Shown here piece after piece: positions 39,402 through 49,022 of a stretch of DNA of 64,000 nucleotides. The DNA lies in NCBI GenBank assembly GCA_021731145.1, contig JAKFXX010000028.1, positions 1-64,000 of the forward strand, written 5' to 3'. A program made the translations under genes and the position numbers. Every line of letters starts with the position of its first letter. Positions within the stretch are counted from its first letter, which is position 1. A model generated the notes under the pieces. That model saw only the letters and a program-made list of their open reading frames with translations, had not been told where the DNA came from and did not search any database. This DNA is from Gammaproteobacteria bacterium (GTDB taxonomy: Bacteria; Pseudomonadota; Gammaproteobacteria; Ga0077554; Ga007554).

Positions 39402-39959
39402 TTAAATCTCCATCAGATCGGTCTCTTTGGCCGCCAATGCCTTGTCCACTTCAGTGATGTATTTGTCCGTCAACTTTTGAATTTCATCCTGCGCCCGGCG
39501 TTCCTCATCTTCGGAGATCTCTTTCTTTTTGAGCAACTCTTTCAGCTCGGCATTCGAATCACGGCGAATGTTACGGATAGCGACCTTGCCCGTCTCCGCC
39601 TCGGCGCGCACCACCTTGATCATGTCGCGGCGGCGCTCTTCAGTCAACGCTGGCAAAGGCACGCGGATGGTACCGCTGGCGCTGGAGGGATTGAGACCGA
39701 GATTGGAGTTCAGAATCGCCTTTTCAATGACGGGAACCATGTTTTTGTCCCACGGTGCCACGGTCAGCGTGCGTGAATCGCTCACGGTGACGTTGGCGGC
39801 CTGCCCCACCGGCACCTCATTTCCGTAAAAAGACACCATCACATGATCCAGCAAGCTGGGATGGGCGCGCCCGGTACGCACCTTGGTCAGCTCATCTTTA
39901 AGCGCATCAATGCTCTTGGTCATGCGGGCAATGGCGCTCTTTTTAATGTCGTCTATCAT
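39402..39959 (-). CDS. frr: Ribosome recycling factor
   Basis: 185 residues with the two-domain RRF pattern: long helices at the N- and C-terminus and the central beta domain ([22 protein letters not shown]). It releases ribosomes after termination together with EF-G. The start overlaps the pyrH stop by 4 bases. Confidence 0.97.
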   Translation of the reverse strand: MIDDIKKSAIARMTKSIDALKDELTKVRTGRAHPSLLDHVMVSFYGNEVPVGQAANVTVSDSRTLTVAPWDKNMVPVIEKAILNSNLGLNPSSASGTIRVPLPALTEERRRDMIKVVRAEAETGKVAIRNIRRDSNAELKELLKKKEISEDEERRAQDEIQKLTDKYITEVDKALAAKETDLMEI

Positions 39960-40690
39960 TTTGCCTCTCCTTCTACAAGCGTACCCTCATCCTCACCCAT
40001 GACGATGCAGCGCAACGCGCCAGGTTTGTTCATATCAAACACCCGCAGCGGCATATGATGATCCCTGCATAGCACAATCGCGGTAACGTCCATCACCATC
40101 AGCTTGCGCTCCAGAACTTCATCATACGTCATGCGTTCATAGCGCACGGCATCAGGATGCTTCATGGGATCCGCCGAATAGACACCATCCACCTTGGTAG
40201 CCTTGAGCAAAAGCTGCGCGCCAATTTCGATGGCGCGCAAACTGGCGGCCGAGTCCGTGGTGAAAAAGGGGTTGCCGGTGCCGGCGGCAAAAATCACCAC
40301 CCGCCCCTTTTCCAGATGACGGATGGCGCGGCGGCGGATATAGTCCTCACAGATCTGGTTGATCTTGATGGCTGACATGACGCGCGTAAATACACCCTGA
40401 TGTTCCAGCGCGTCCTGCATGGCCAAGGCATTCATAATGGTGGCCAGCATCCCCATGTGATCGCCGGTGACCCGATCCATGCCCGCGTCCGCCAGACCGG
40501 CGCCACGGAACAGATTGCCGCCGCCGACCACCAAGCCAACCTGAACACCCATCTGCACCAGCTCACGCACTTCAGCCGCGACACGATTCATAACATCAGG
40601 ACTGATGCCAAACTCACCATCGCCCATCAACGCCTCGCCGCTGAGTTTCAGCAGGATGCGCTGGAATGCAGGTTTTGGGGCAACAGTCAC
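39956..40690 (-). CDS. pyrH: UMP kinase
   Basis: 244 residues of the amino-acid-kinase fold: [12 protein letters not shown] at the N-terminus, GGGNLFRG and the [13 protein letters not shown] motif. It converts UMP to UDP; bacterial enzymes are hexameric and regulated by GTP and UTP. Three bases separate it from the tsf stop. Confidence 0.97.
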   Translation of the reverse strand: MTVAPKPAFQRILLKLSGEALMGDGEFGISPDVMNRVAAEVRELVQMGVQVGLVVGGGNLFRGAGLADAGMDRVTGDHMGMLATIMNALAMQDALEHQGVFTRVMSAIKINQICEDYIRRRAIRHLEKGRVVIFAAGTGNPFFTTDSAASLRAIEIGAQLLLKATKVDGVYSADPMKHPDAVRYERMTYDEVLERKLMVMDVTAIVLCRDHHMPLRVFDMNKPGALRCIVMGEDEGTLVEGEAK

Positions 40691-40693
40691 TCG

Positions 40694-41581
40694 TCAGCCT
40701 CCACGCACCTGAGCCATCACCTCGGCAGCGAAGTCTTCCTGCTTCTTCTCGATGCCCTCGCCCACTTCAAAACGCTGGAAACGCACTACTTTCGCGTTGG
40801 CATCCTGCAACAGTTTCTCGACGGTCACATCGGGATTCTTGACGAAGGGCTGGCCCACCAGGGTGATTTCGGCCAGGAATTTCTGGATGCGCCCACTGAT
40901 CATCTTTTCAATGATATTGTCGGGCTTGCCGCTTTCCGCAGCCTGAGCGCGGAAAATTTCCTTTTCCTTCTCGACGATATCAGCCGGTACTTCGTCGGGC
41001 GAGACACACACCGGCTTGCTGGCGGCAACGTGCATGGCGATATCCTTGGCCAGGGCGGCATTACCCCCTTGCAACTCCACCAGCACGCCGATACGGCCAC
41101 CATGCAGATAGGAGCCGACCACACCGCCGCTTGCGGCCATCGTTACAAAACGGCGCACACTGATGTTCTCGCCGATTTTGGCAACCATTTCCTGGCGCGT
41201 GGTGTTAATGCTCTTGTCGCTGCCCTTTTCCAGAGGCAAGCTCATCAAGGCGTCCAGATCGGCAGGTTCGCCAGCCAGAGCCTGTTTCGCCACATGGGCG
41301 GCAAAACTCACAAAATCGTCACCCTTGCCAACGAAATCGGTTTCACAGTTAACTTCCACCATGGCGCCCTGGGTTGCATCACCGTTAAGCTGGATGACTA
41401 CACACCCTTCAGCAGCGACGCGGCCCGCTTTTTTGTCCGCCTTGGCAAGGCCGGACTTACGCATTGTTTCAACAGCAGTGTCGATATCGCCGTTGGCCTC
41501 AACCAAAGCCTTTTTGCACTCCATCATTCCGGAGCCAGTACGTTCGCGCAGCTCTTTTACCAGCGCAGCTGTAATTTCCAT
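40694..41581 (-). CDS. tsf: Elongation factor Ts
   Basis: 295 residues. The N-terminal UBA-like domain ([20 protein letters not shown]) and the T-D-F-V-G-K core motif are clear. It is the nucleotide exchange factor for EF-Tu. I chose ATG 41581 (MEITAALVK) over the ATG at 41596 because it matches the family N-terminus. About 102 bases lie between rpsB and tsf. Confidence 0.97.
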   Translation of the reverse strand: MEITAALVKELRERTGSGMMECKKALVEANGDIDTAVETMRKSGLAKADKKAGRVAAEGCVVIQLNGDATQGAMVEVNCETDFVGKGDDFVSFAAHVAKQALAGEPADLDALMSLPLEKGSDKSINTTRQEMVAKIGENISVRRFVTMAASGGVVGSYLHGGRIGVLVELQGGNAALAKDIAMHVAASKPVCVSPDEVPADIVEKEKEIFRAQAAESGKPDNIIEKMISGRIQKFLAEITLVGQPFVKNPDVTVEKLLQDANAKVVRFQRFEVGEGIEKKQEDFAAEVMAQVRGG

Positions 41582-41683
41582 GATCAAGTTCTCCACTTAA
41601 ACTTAACAAATACACCAAACATAGTCAGAGGGGCGCCATCCATTGCGCCCCTCGTTCTGCCCTAACCGGATACGGTTCCGGTG

Positions 41684-42499
41684 TTACTCTGCGGCGTCAG
41701 CCGACTTTCTGACCGGCTTCTTCGCCATAGCCGCCTTAGCAGGCTTTTTCGGCGCCCTGGCGGGCTGTCCTTCTTCATCCATTTCGATAAACTCGTCGGC
41801 ACCGCCGGTCGAAACCATCGTAGCGCGCGCTTCGAGAACGGCATCCGCCGCAGCGCGTGCATACAACTGGATGGCACGGATCGAGTCATCATTGCCCGGG
41901 ATGGGGTAATCTATGCCGTTGGGGTCATTGTTGGTGTCGACAATGCCGATGACCGGAACGCCCAGCTTGGTCGCCTCGCTCACGGCATTCTTTTCATGCC
42001 CGACATCGATCACAAACAGCGCGTCGGGGACGCCCTTCATATTCTTGATGCCGCCCAGGCTGCGTTCCAGCTTCTCCAGCTCGCGCATGTAGCCCAGAGC
42101 CTCGCGCTTGTTGAAGCGGTTGATGCTGCCGTCCTGTACCATCGCATCCAAGTCCTTGAGGCGCTTGATGGATTGCTTGATGGTCTTGAAGTTGGTCAAC
42201 ATGCCACCCAACCAGCGCTGATCGACATAAGGCATGCCGCAGCGGGCGGCTTCTTCCTTAACCACTTCCTGCGCCGCACGCTTGGTGCCGACAAACAGGA
42301 CAGTACCCTTGCGGGCTGCCAGGCTGCTGATGAAATTCATGCCGTCGTTAAACATCGGCAGGGTTTTTTCGAGATTGATGACGTGGATCTTGTTGCGGTC
42401 ACCGAAGATGTACTGCGCCATCCGGGGGTGCCAGTAGCGGGTCTGGTGGCCGAAATGAACACCAGCCTCCAACATGTCACGCATGGAAACATTTGCCAT
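41684..42499 (-). CDS. rpsB: Ribosomal protein S2
   Basis: 271 residues starting [21 protein letters not shown], with the usual [10 protein letters not shown] and [13 protein letters not shown] segments. The C-terminal tail (about 235-271) is extended and Ala/Lys/Pro-rich. The ORF continues upstream to 42589, but those residues are the untranslated leader. The first gene of the long operon that ends at lpxA. Confidence 0.97.
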   Translation of the reverse strand: MANVSMRDMLEAGVHFGHQTRYWHPRMAQYIFGDRNKIHVINLEKTLPMFNDGMNFISSLAARKGTVLFVGTKRAAQEVVKEEAARCGMPYVDQRWLGGMLTNFKTIKQSIKRLKDLDAMVQDGSINRFNKREALGYMRELEKLERSLGGIKNMKGVPDALFVIDVGHEKNAVSEATKLGVPVIGIVDTNNDPNGIDYPIPGNDDSIRAIQLYARAAADAVLEARATMVSTGGADEFIEMDEEGQPARAPKKPAKAAMAKKPVRKSADAAE

Positions 42500-42811
42500 G
42501 ATTTTGATACTCCAAAAGTTAGGGTTAATCCTCCATGCGCCCCATATATCAACCCGCCTGTTTATTGGTTCTGGCGGGCACCCTGACATATGTGACGGCG
42601 CATGTGTGATTTAATGCCTCTGAGGCAATGCGCCACAAAGGAACCGGGCCATGAACCCCGGCAATCTTCCGGGCTTCATGGCTTAGCTGCGTTTTATACC
42701 ATAAAACCAAGTCATATCTCAATCAATACAACCAAAAGAGTGGTTAAACGTTACTGGCAGACCGGCACCAATCACGGTAAGATGAGTTATTGATCTATCG
42801 AACCCCATATT
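42500..42811 (-). promoter_or_regulatory. rpsB leader and divergent rpsB/map intergenic region
   Basis: This 312-base gap contains no gene. As transcribed towards rpsB it can form several hairpins: 42649-42661 with 42669-42681 (12 of 13 pairs, loop of 7), GCCTC/GAGGC near 42616-42626, and CCCGCC (42553-42558) with GGCGGG (42573-42578). A structured rpsB leader bound by S2 itself is established in E. coli and thought to be conserved in gammaproteobacteria; this region is a candidate homologue by position. The exact promoters of rpsB and map were not resolved. Confidence 0.5.
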
Positions 42812-43579
42812 ATGACTGTCTCTATCAAAACCCCTGAAGAAATTGAGAAAATGCGGCTTGCGGGCCGGCTTGCGGCGGATGTGCTGCATATGATCGCGCC
42901 CCATGTGCAGCCCGGCATTACCACAGATGAACTGAACCGCCTGTGCCACGAATACATTGTTAATGTGCAGCAGGCGATCCCCGCGCCGCTCAATTATCAC
43001 GGCTTTCCAAAATCCATTTGCACCTCGCTCAATCATCAGGTGTGCCATGGCATTCCCAGTGATAAGGTGCTGAAAAGCGGTGATATCATCAATATCGACA
43101 TCACCGTGATTAAGGATGCCTATCACGGTGATACCAGCAAGATGTTTTTTGTCGGGGAGCCATCGGTAGTCGCCAAACGGGTGGCGCGTATCAGCTATGA
43201 ATGCATGCGTATCGGCATCGAGATGGTCAGGCCCGGTATACGCCTGGGTGACATCGGGTATGCCATTCAGAGCCACGCCGAGTCCAACAACTGCTCTGTC
43301 GTTCGTGAGTATTGTGGTCACGGCATCGGCCGCGTGTTTCACGAAGACCCCCAGGTACTGCACTATGGCACGCCGGGCACCGGTTTGGCACTGGAGCCGG
43401 GAATGACATTCACCATCGAGCCGATGATCAATGCCGGAAAGCGCCACGTGAAGCTGCTGCCCGATGGCTGGACGGTGGTGACCAAGGATCGCAGCCTGTC
43501 GGCGCAATGGGAGCACACCGTGCTGGTCACCGATAGCGGTGTTGAAGTGTTGACCAAGCGGCCCGAGGATGACATCTAA
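42812..43579 (+). CDS. map: Methionine aminopeptidase type I
   Basis: 255 residues with the five metal ligands in place: Asp in INIDITVIKDAYHGDTSK (two Asp), His in GHGIGRVFHE, and Glu in FTIEPMI and QWEHTVLVT. It removes the initiator Met. It is divergent from rpsB, the common gammaproteobacterial order, and overlaps glnD by 11 bases. Confidence 0.97.
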   Translation: MTVSIKTPEEIEKMRLAGRLAADVLHMIAPHVQPGITTDELNRLCHEYIVNVQQAIPAPLNYHGFPKSICTSLNHQVCHGIPSDKVLKSGDIINIDITVIKDAYHGDTSKMFFVGEPSVVAKRVARISYECMRIGIEMVRPGIRLGDIGYAIQSHAESNNCSVVREYCGHGIGRVFHEDPQVLHYGTPGTGLALEPGMTFTIEPMINAGKRHVKLLPDGWTVVTKDRSLSAQWEHTVLVTDSGVEVLTKRPEDDI

Positions 43580-46232
43580 CAACACCCCTCTGTTTGACAA
43601 AGCAGCCTTTGAAGATGCCCTGAACAAGGGCGGCAACTCTCTCCCGCTCTTCCGCGCCACCCTGCAATCGGCCCATCAGGCGATTAAAGAACGCTTTCTC
43701 AATGGCGTGCCCGCTGCGGAACTGGTGCGCAGCCGTGCCGAAGCCATTGATTACTTTGTAATCCAGGCATGGCACCGGTTGGTCATCAATAACGGCAGCG
43801 ATGATCTTGCCCTGGTGGCGGTGGGCGGCTATGGGCGCGGCGAACTCCACCCCGGCTCGGATATCGATCTGCTGGTGCTGCTGCGCGACAACAATCATCA
43901 CATCTATCAGGAACGGCTCGAACGGTTTTTGGTGCTCCTCTGGGATATCGGCCTGGAGGTGGGGCATAGCGTGCGTTCGCTACAGGAATGCGTATCCGAG
44001 GCCGAGCGCGATATTACAGTGGCGACCAACCTCATGGAGGCGCGCCTGCTGGACGGGCCACAGCCGTTATTCGAGGCAATGCGCACCGCCACGGGTCCGG
44101 GACGGATCTGGCCTAGTCGGCGCTTTTTCGAGGCAAAATGGCAGGAGCAAACCGCCCGGCACGCCAAATATCACGACACGGCCTACAATCTGGAGCCGAA
44201 CGTCAAGGAAGGACCAGGCGGGCTGCGCGACATCCAGATGATCGGCTGGGTGGCGAAGCGCCATTTTGGCGCCACCACCCTGCATGACCTGGTCGATCAC
44301 GGATTCCTCACTGAATCCGAATATCAGGCGCTGATCGCAGGCCAGAACTTCCTCTGGCAGGTACGGTTCGCGCTGCATACCTTGACCGGTCGGCGCGAAG
44401 ACAGACTGCTGTTTGATCACCAACACGCCCTGGCCCGGCAGTTCGGTTACCATGACGAGGAGCACCGGCTCGCCGTTGAGCAGTTCATGAAAGAGTATTA
44501 CCGCACCATCATGGAGTTGAGCCGGCTCAACGAAATGCTGCTGCAACTCTTCCAGGAGGCCATCCTCTATGCGGACAGCGAGGTGGTGGTCGCGCCCATC
44601 AACAACCGCTTTCAGGCACGCAACGGATTCATCGAGGTAACGCACGACGGTGTGTTCCGGCGTTATCCTTTTGCCTTGCTGGAAGTCTTCCTGTTGCTGC
44701 AACAGCACCGGGAGTTAAAAGGTGTGCGCGCCACGACCATCCGCCTGATCCGCGACCACCGCTACCTGATCAATGACACATTCCGTAATGACCTGCGCAA
44801 CCGCAGCCTGTTCATGGAGATCATGCGCCAGCCGCAGGGCATCACCCACGAACTGCGGCGCATGAACCGCTACGGTGTGCTTGCCGCCTATGCGCCGATG
44901 TTCGGCGCTATCGTCGGCCAGATGCAATACGATTTATTCCACGTGTATACCGTGGACGAACATACTCTGATGGTGGTGCGCAACCTGCGCCGTTTAACAG
45001 TACCGGAATTCGCCCATGAGCTACCCCTGTGCAGCGACATTGTGCAGCGCATACCCAAACCCGAGATCCTGAACCTGGCCGGTTTTTTTCATGACATCGC
45101 CAAGGGCCGCGGCGGAGATCATTCCGAACTCGGCGCGCATGATGCCATGGAGTTCTGCCTGCATCATGGAATGAGCCAGTATGATGCGCGCTTCGTCGGC
45201 TGGCTGGTAAAACACCACCTCATCATGTCCAGCACCGCGCAACGCAAGGACATCTCGGATCCACAGGTGATCGCCGCCTTCGCCGCAACAGCCGGAGATC
45301 AGGTGCACCTGGATTACCTCTACCTGCTCACCGTGGCTGATATCCGCGGCACCAACCCGACGCTATGGAATAGCTGGAAAGATTCCCTGCTGACGGAACT
45401 CTACAAATCAACCAAGCGCGCGTTGCGGCGCGGCCTGGAGCATGTCATCGACAGCACAGAGCGGATCACCGGCGTCAAGCAGCAGGCGTCCGCCCTGTTA
45501 AAACAGCATGCGCTCGACGATGTATCGGTTGAAAAGCTATGGCATGAACTGGGCGATGATTATTTTCTGCGCCACACCGCCGACGAAATCACCTGGCACA
45601 GCCAAGCCATCAGCCATTGCTCCCCGGCGGGTTTGCCGCTGGTCCTGGTGCGCCAGCAAACTCCGCGCGGCGGCACGGAAATCTTCATCCATACCTACGA
45701 TCAGGACCATCTCTTTGCCACCACGACCCAGGTTCTTGACCAATTGGGGCTGACCATCGTTGATGCGCGCATCATCACATCACACAACGGTTTCACGCTG
45801 GACACCTACATAGTTCTGGAGGCGTCGGGAGAACCCATTGCCAATGCCTATCGAATTCAGGAGATTCTTGACACCCTCAAGCACCATCTTGGACAAGGCG
45901 GCGAAAAACTGACCCACGTCAGTCGGCGCCCGCCACGGCAGCTTAAATTCTTCCCAACCCCCACTGAAATCACGTTTAGCGACGACGCGCGCAACCAGCG
46001 CACCGTTATGGAGTTAATTACTGCGGATCGGCCTGGGCTGCTCTCCCACATTGGGCGGGCTTTCATGGAATGCGATATACGCCTGCAAAATGCCAAAATC
46101 GCCACCTTCGGCGCGCGCGCCGAAGACGTGTTTTTTGTCACGGATCAAAATAATCAGGCATTACAATCAGAAGCACAGTTTGATTGCCTGCGCGAAACCC
46201 TCGTTAGCTATCTGGATAAAAAAGAGGGTTGA
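43569..46232 (+). CDS. glnD: Bifunctional [protein PII] uridylyltransferase/uridylyl-removing enzyme
   Basis: 887 residues: nucleotidyltransferase domain (G-G-Y-G-R-G-E-L-H-P-G-S-D-I-D-L around 80-98), GlnD linker domain, HD hydrolase domain (HDIAKGRGGDHSELG around 510-525), and two C-terminal ACT domains (about 705-785 and 815-887). It senses glutamine and modifies PII (GlnB/GlnK). It lies after map as expected. Directly after its stop codon the sequence switches to the remains of a foreign helicase gene on the opposite strand. Confidence 0.97.
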   Translation: MTSNNTPLFDKAAFEDALNKGGNSLPLFRATLQSAHQAIKERFLNGVPAAELVRSRAEAIDYFVIQAWHRLVINNGSDDLALVAVGGYGRGELHPGSDIDLLVLLRDNNHHIYQERLERFLVLLWDIGLEVGHSVRSLQECVSEAERDITVATNLMEARLLDGPQPLFEAMRTATGPGRIWPSRRFFEAKWQEQTARHAKYHDTAYNLEPNVKEGPGGLRDIQMIGWVAKRHFGATTLHDLVDHGFLTESEYQALIAGQNFLWQVRFALHTLTGRREDRLLFDHQHALARQFGYHDEEHRLAVEQFMKEYYRTIMELSRLNEMLLQLFQEAILYADSEVVVAPINNRFQARNGFIEVTHDGVFRRYPFALLEVFLLLQQHRELKGVRATTIRLIRDHRYLINDTFRNDLRNRSLFMEIMRQPQGITHELRRMNRYGVLAAYAPMFGAIVGQMQYDLFHVYTVDEHTLMVVRNLRRLTVPEFAHELPLCSDIVQRIPKPEILNLAGFFHDIAKGRGGDHSELGAHDAMEFCLHHGMSQYDARFVGWLVKHHLIMSSTAQRKDISDPQVIAAFAATAGDQVHLDYLYLLTVADIRGTNPTLWNSWKDSLLTELYKSTKRALRRGLEHVIDSTERITGVKQQASALLKQHALDDVSVEKLWHELGDDYFLRHTADEITWHSQAISHCSPAGLPLVLVRQQTPRGGTEIFIHTYDQDHLFATTTQVLDQLGLTIVDARIITSHNGFTLDTYIVLEASGEPIANAYRIQEILDTLKHHLGQGGEKLTHVSRRPPRQLKFFPTPTEITFSDDARNQRTVMELITADRPGLLSHIGRAFMECDIRLQNAKIATFGARAEDVFFVTDQNNQALQSEAQFDCLRETLVSYLDKKEG

Positions 46233-46514
46233 AACGATAATCAAGATGCGGCGGCGACGTTCGGCCCAGTGCTGAGAGATGACGAGACCAGCCTCAATGG
46301 TCTTCCCGAGACCAACTTCGTCGGCGAGGATGACACCACGAGAAAGCGGGTTCTTACAGGCAAACAGCGCAGCCTCGACCTGATGCGGATTGAGGTCAAC
46401 CTGCGAGTCCACCAGTGTGGTCGCCAGCGATTCCACTGTGCCGCTCGCCGCGCGACGAGTCAGCAGCCACGCGTAGTATTGGCTTTGGTATGGCGTGAGT
46501 AGCTGTTGTGTCAT
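46233..46514 (-). pseudogene. SNF2/DEAD-type helicase, 5' fragment
   Basis: The ATG at 46514 overlaps the stop of the upstream HTH gene (ATGA). About 93 residues match the N-terminus of SNF2-family helicases of defence and restriction loci: LTPYQSQYYAWLLTRR, LNPHQVEAALFACKNPLSRGVILADEVGLGKTIEAGLVI (Walker A region), WAERRRRILIIV. Similarity stops within a few bases of the glnD stop codon, where the frame runs on as glnD antisense to 46167. The gene is therefore cut off and non-functional. Confidence 0.85.
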
Positions 46515-46714
46515 CAACTCGCCTCCTGCTTCTTCTTGTTGATGCTCTCGGCAATCCAGAGATCCAGCTCTGAGCGGCGGAAACGCCATGTACCACCGAG
46601 CTTGAATGCGGGAATCTCACCCTTCTGGGTGAGCCGATAGACCGTCCGCTTGCCCGCTTTCAGGTAGGCAGCGACTTCATCAAGCGTAAGGATTTCGCCA
46701 TCTGTGTCGGTCAT
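46514..46714 (-). CDS. Small HTH (excisionase-type) DNA-binding protein
   Basis: 66 residues of the HTH_17/MerR-like helix-turn-helix class found in excisionases and in small regulators that head defence operons: ILTLDEVAAYLKAGKRTVYRLTQKGEIPAFKLGGTWRFRRSELDLWI. It is complete and overlaps the truncated helicase by 4 bases, so together they are the first two genes of an operon whose remainder is gone. The 186 bases upstream (46715-46900) contain no gene. Confidence 0.88.
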   Translation of the reverse strand: MTDTDGEILTLDEVAAYLKAGKRTVYRLTQKGEIPAFKLGGTWRFRRSELDLWIAESINKKKQEAS

Positions 46715-46877
46715 CGTTTCGTCCGCAATGGTGACCTACGGTGAATTCTGTTTGCCAAGTCTGGCCAACTTTACCGCGTTGGGCCGTAACTGGCTAGCAG
46801 CAGTCTGCATGCAGGCGGTACAACTCCAGGGAGAGGCTGGAGGTAAATCCGCGTGGGGAACAGGCCTTGAATTATCG

Positions 46878-46896
46878 AAAAAACCCAGGGGCTTTT
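46878..46896. terminator. Possible rho-independent terminator of ampG
   Basis: Directly after the ampG stop the minus strand reads AAAAAAG-CCC-CT-GGG-TTTTTT, a short stem with a bulged G followed by six T. The plus strand is similarly symmetrical, so it may act in both directions. Confidence 0.5.
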
Positions 46897-46900
46897 TTGT

Positions 46901-48157
46901 TCACTCCGCTTCCACCAGTGCCGGTGCTATCGCGGCCTTTTGACTGATAGCGCCGCGGCGCCTCAGCCACCACAACAGCACAAGACCGGGGATTGCGCCC
47001 AGCACGCTGGCAGCGAAGAACAACGGCCAACCCAGGCTCGCGGCCATCATGCCGGTAGGTGCTCCGGCAATTTTCGGGGTGATGGCCATAAGACTGGAGA
47101 GCAAGGCGTACTGGGTGGCGCTATAGCGCTTTTCGGTGAGGCTCATCAGGAAAGCGACGAAGGCCGCCGAGCCCATGCCGCCGGAGAGGTTGTCGATGCC
47201 CACTGCCAGAATCAGGGCTATCTGATTCTGGCCGGCCAGGGCGACGCCCATGTAACTCAGGTTGGTGACAGCCTGAAGGATGCCAAAGGCCCACAACGCA
47301 CGATAGATGCCCAGGCGTGCAATGAGTGCCCCGCCGGCGATGGCGCCGAAGATGGTGGCGACGAGCCCAAAGCCCTTGTTCACAGCACCGATTTCGGTTT
47401 TGGAGAAACCAATGTCCAGCAGGAACGGAGTAGTCATGGCCCCGGCAATGGCGTCTGGCAGCTTGTAGAGGATGATGAAGGCCAGCAGGAACAGGGCGGC
47501 TTCGCGGCTGAAAAAGGCCTTGAAGGGATGTACCACCGCCTCTGCCAGGGTGCGCGGGCTACCGCCGGTCTCGGGCTCCGTACCCCACAAGGCGGCGGCC
47601 AGCCCGATCACCATCAATCCCGCCATGATCTGGTAAACGGTCGCCCACGGCAGGTGGTCGGCAAGAATCAGCGCCATCGCCCCGGATACCAGCATCCCCA
47701 GACGATAACCCAGCACCGACACTGCCGCGCCCGCGCCGAGCTCTTCCTGTTTAAGGATATCCGCCCGGTAGGCGTCCACCACAATGTCCTGGCTGGCGGA
47801 GAGAAACGAGACCAGCACCGCTGCGATCGCCAGCAGCCAGGGCTGGCTCACCGGATCCAGACCACCCATGAAAGCGATGGCCGCCATCAGGCTTAATTGC
47901 GTCAGCACCAACCAGCCGCGCCGCCGCCCCAAAAAGGGTGGCGTGTAGCGGTCCATGAGCGGCGCCCACAGGTATTTCACCGTATACGGCAGGCCCACCA
48001 GGGTAATTGCACCGATGGTGGCCAGATCCACGCCCGCGTCCTTCATCCAGGCCTGCAAGGTGCCGAAGGTGAGTGCCAGCGGCAAGCCGGAGGAAAAACC
48101 GAGCAGCAGCAGCACCGCCACGCGGCGGTTGCTGAAGACCTGGAAGTAGAGGTTCAC
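46901..48157 (-). CDS. ampG: AmpG-family muropeptide permease (MFS)
   Basis: A 418-residue MFS transporter with 12 or more membrane segments. The N-terminus LLLLGFSSGLPLALTFGTLQAWM and KYLWAPLMDRY are hallmarks of AmpG, which imports GlcNAc-anhydroMurNAc peptides for cell-wall recycling. The ORF begins at 48232 inside dapD; the GTG at 48157 aligns with the family start and leaves 22 bases after the dapD stop. It is probably co-transcribed with dapC-dapD. Confidence 0.9.
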   Translation of the reverse strand: MNLYFQVFSNRRVAVLLLLGFSSGLPLALTFGTLQAWMKDAGVDLATIGAITLVGLPYTVKYLWAPLMDRYTPPFLGRRRGWLVLTQLSLMAAIAFMGGLDPVSQPWLLAIAAVLVSFLSASQDIVVDAYRADILKQEELGAGAAVSVLGYRLGMLVSGAMALILADHLPWATVYQIMAGLMVIGLAAALWGTEPETGGSPRTLAEAVVHPFKAFFSREAALFLLAFIILYKLPDAIAGAMTTPFLLDIGFSKTEIGAVNKGFGLVATIFGAIAGGALIARLGIYRALWAFGILQAVTNLSYMGVALAGQNQIALILAVGIDNLSGGMGSAAFVAFLMSLTEKRYSATQYALLSSLMAITPKIAGAPTGMMAASLGWPLFFAASVLGAIPGLVLLWWLRRRGAISQKAAIAPALVEAE

Positions 48158-48179
48158 TGACTGTAGTGTTTTTCGGGTA

Positions 48180-49001
48180 TCAAATATCCCGCAGCAATTC
48201 GTTGATGCCCACCTTGCCGCGTGTCTTTTCATCCACCTGCTTAACGATTACGGCGCAGTACAGGCTGTACTTGCCATCGGCGGAAGGCAGGTTGCCGGAG
48301 ACAACCACCGAACCTGCGGGGACGCGGCCATAGAGGATTTCTCCGGTCATGCGGTTGTAGATACGGGTGCTGGCGCCGATGTAGACGCCCATGGAGATTA
48401 CCGCGCCTTCTTCAACGATGACGCCTTCCACTACCTCGGAGCGCGCGCCGATGAAGCAGTTGTCTTCGATGATGGTGGGACCGGCCTGGACCGGCTCCAG
48501 CACGCCGCCGATGCCGACGCCGCCGGAGAGATGCACGTTCTTGCCGATCTGCGCGCAGGAGCCGACCGTGGCCCAGGTATCAACCATGGTGCCGCTGTCC
48601 ACATAGGCGCCGATGTTGACATAGGAGGGCATCAGCACCACGCCGGGCGCGATGTAGGCGCCCTTGCGCGCCGAAGCGGGAGGGACCACACGCACGCCGC
48701 TGGCGCGGAAATCACGTGGACTGTAGTCGGCGAACTTGGGTTGCACCTTGTCGTAATAGTTGGTGAAACCGCCCTTCATGAAGCTATTGTCCTCGATGCG
48801 GAAAGACAGCAACACGGCCTTTTTCAGCCACTGGTTGACGACCCACTGGCCGTCTTTCTTTTCAGCCACGCGCGCCGCGCCACTGTCGAGCAGGTGGATG
48901 GCCTCGACCACGGCCTCATGGACGAGGGTGTCCACATTGCGCGGCGTGATATCGGCGCGGCGTTCAAAGGCTTCTTCGATGATTTGCTTGATGTCGTTCA
49001 T
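48180..49001 (-). CDS. dapD: Tetrahydrodipicolinate N-succinyltransferase
   Basis: 273 residues with an N-terminal helical domain and a left-handed beta-helix (hexapeptide repeats from about 105 to 235: [28 protein letters not shown]). It performs the succinylation step of lysine/diaminopimelate synthesis. I chose ATG 49001 ([15 protein letters not shown]), which has GGAA eight bases upstream; an ATG four codons earlier (49013) is possible. It follows dapC by 21 bases. Confidence 0.96.
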   Translation of the reverse strand: MNDIKQIIEEAFERRADITPRNVDTLVHEAVVEAIHLLDSGAARVAEKKDGQWVVNQWLKKAVLLSFRIEDNSFMKGGFTNYYDKVQPKFADYSPRDFRASGVRVVPPASARKGAYIAPGVVLMPSYVNIGAYVDSGTMVDTWATVGSCAQIGKNVHLSGGVGIGGVLEPVQAGPTIIEDNCFIGARSEVVEGVIVEEGAVISMGVYIGASTRIYNRMTGEILYGRVPAGSVVVSGNLPSADGKYSLYCAVIVKQVDEKTRGKVGINELLRDI

Positions 49002-49022
49002 GTGGGTTTCCATTGTTGGTAG

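Noticed and set aside
46704-46943. 79-codon plus-strand ORF upstream of ampG's end
   Set aside because: It runs through the HTH gene's upstream region and over the ampG terminator, and has no recognisable features.
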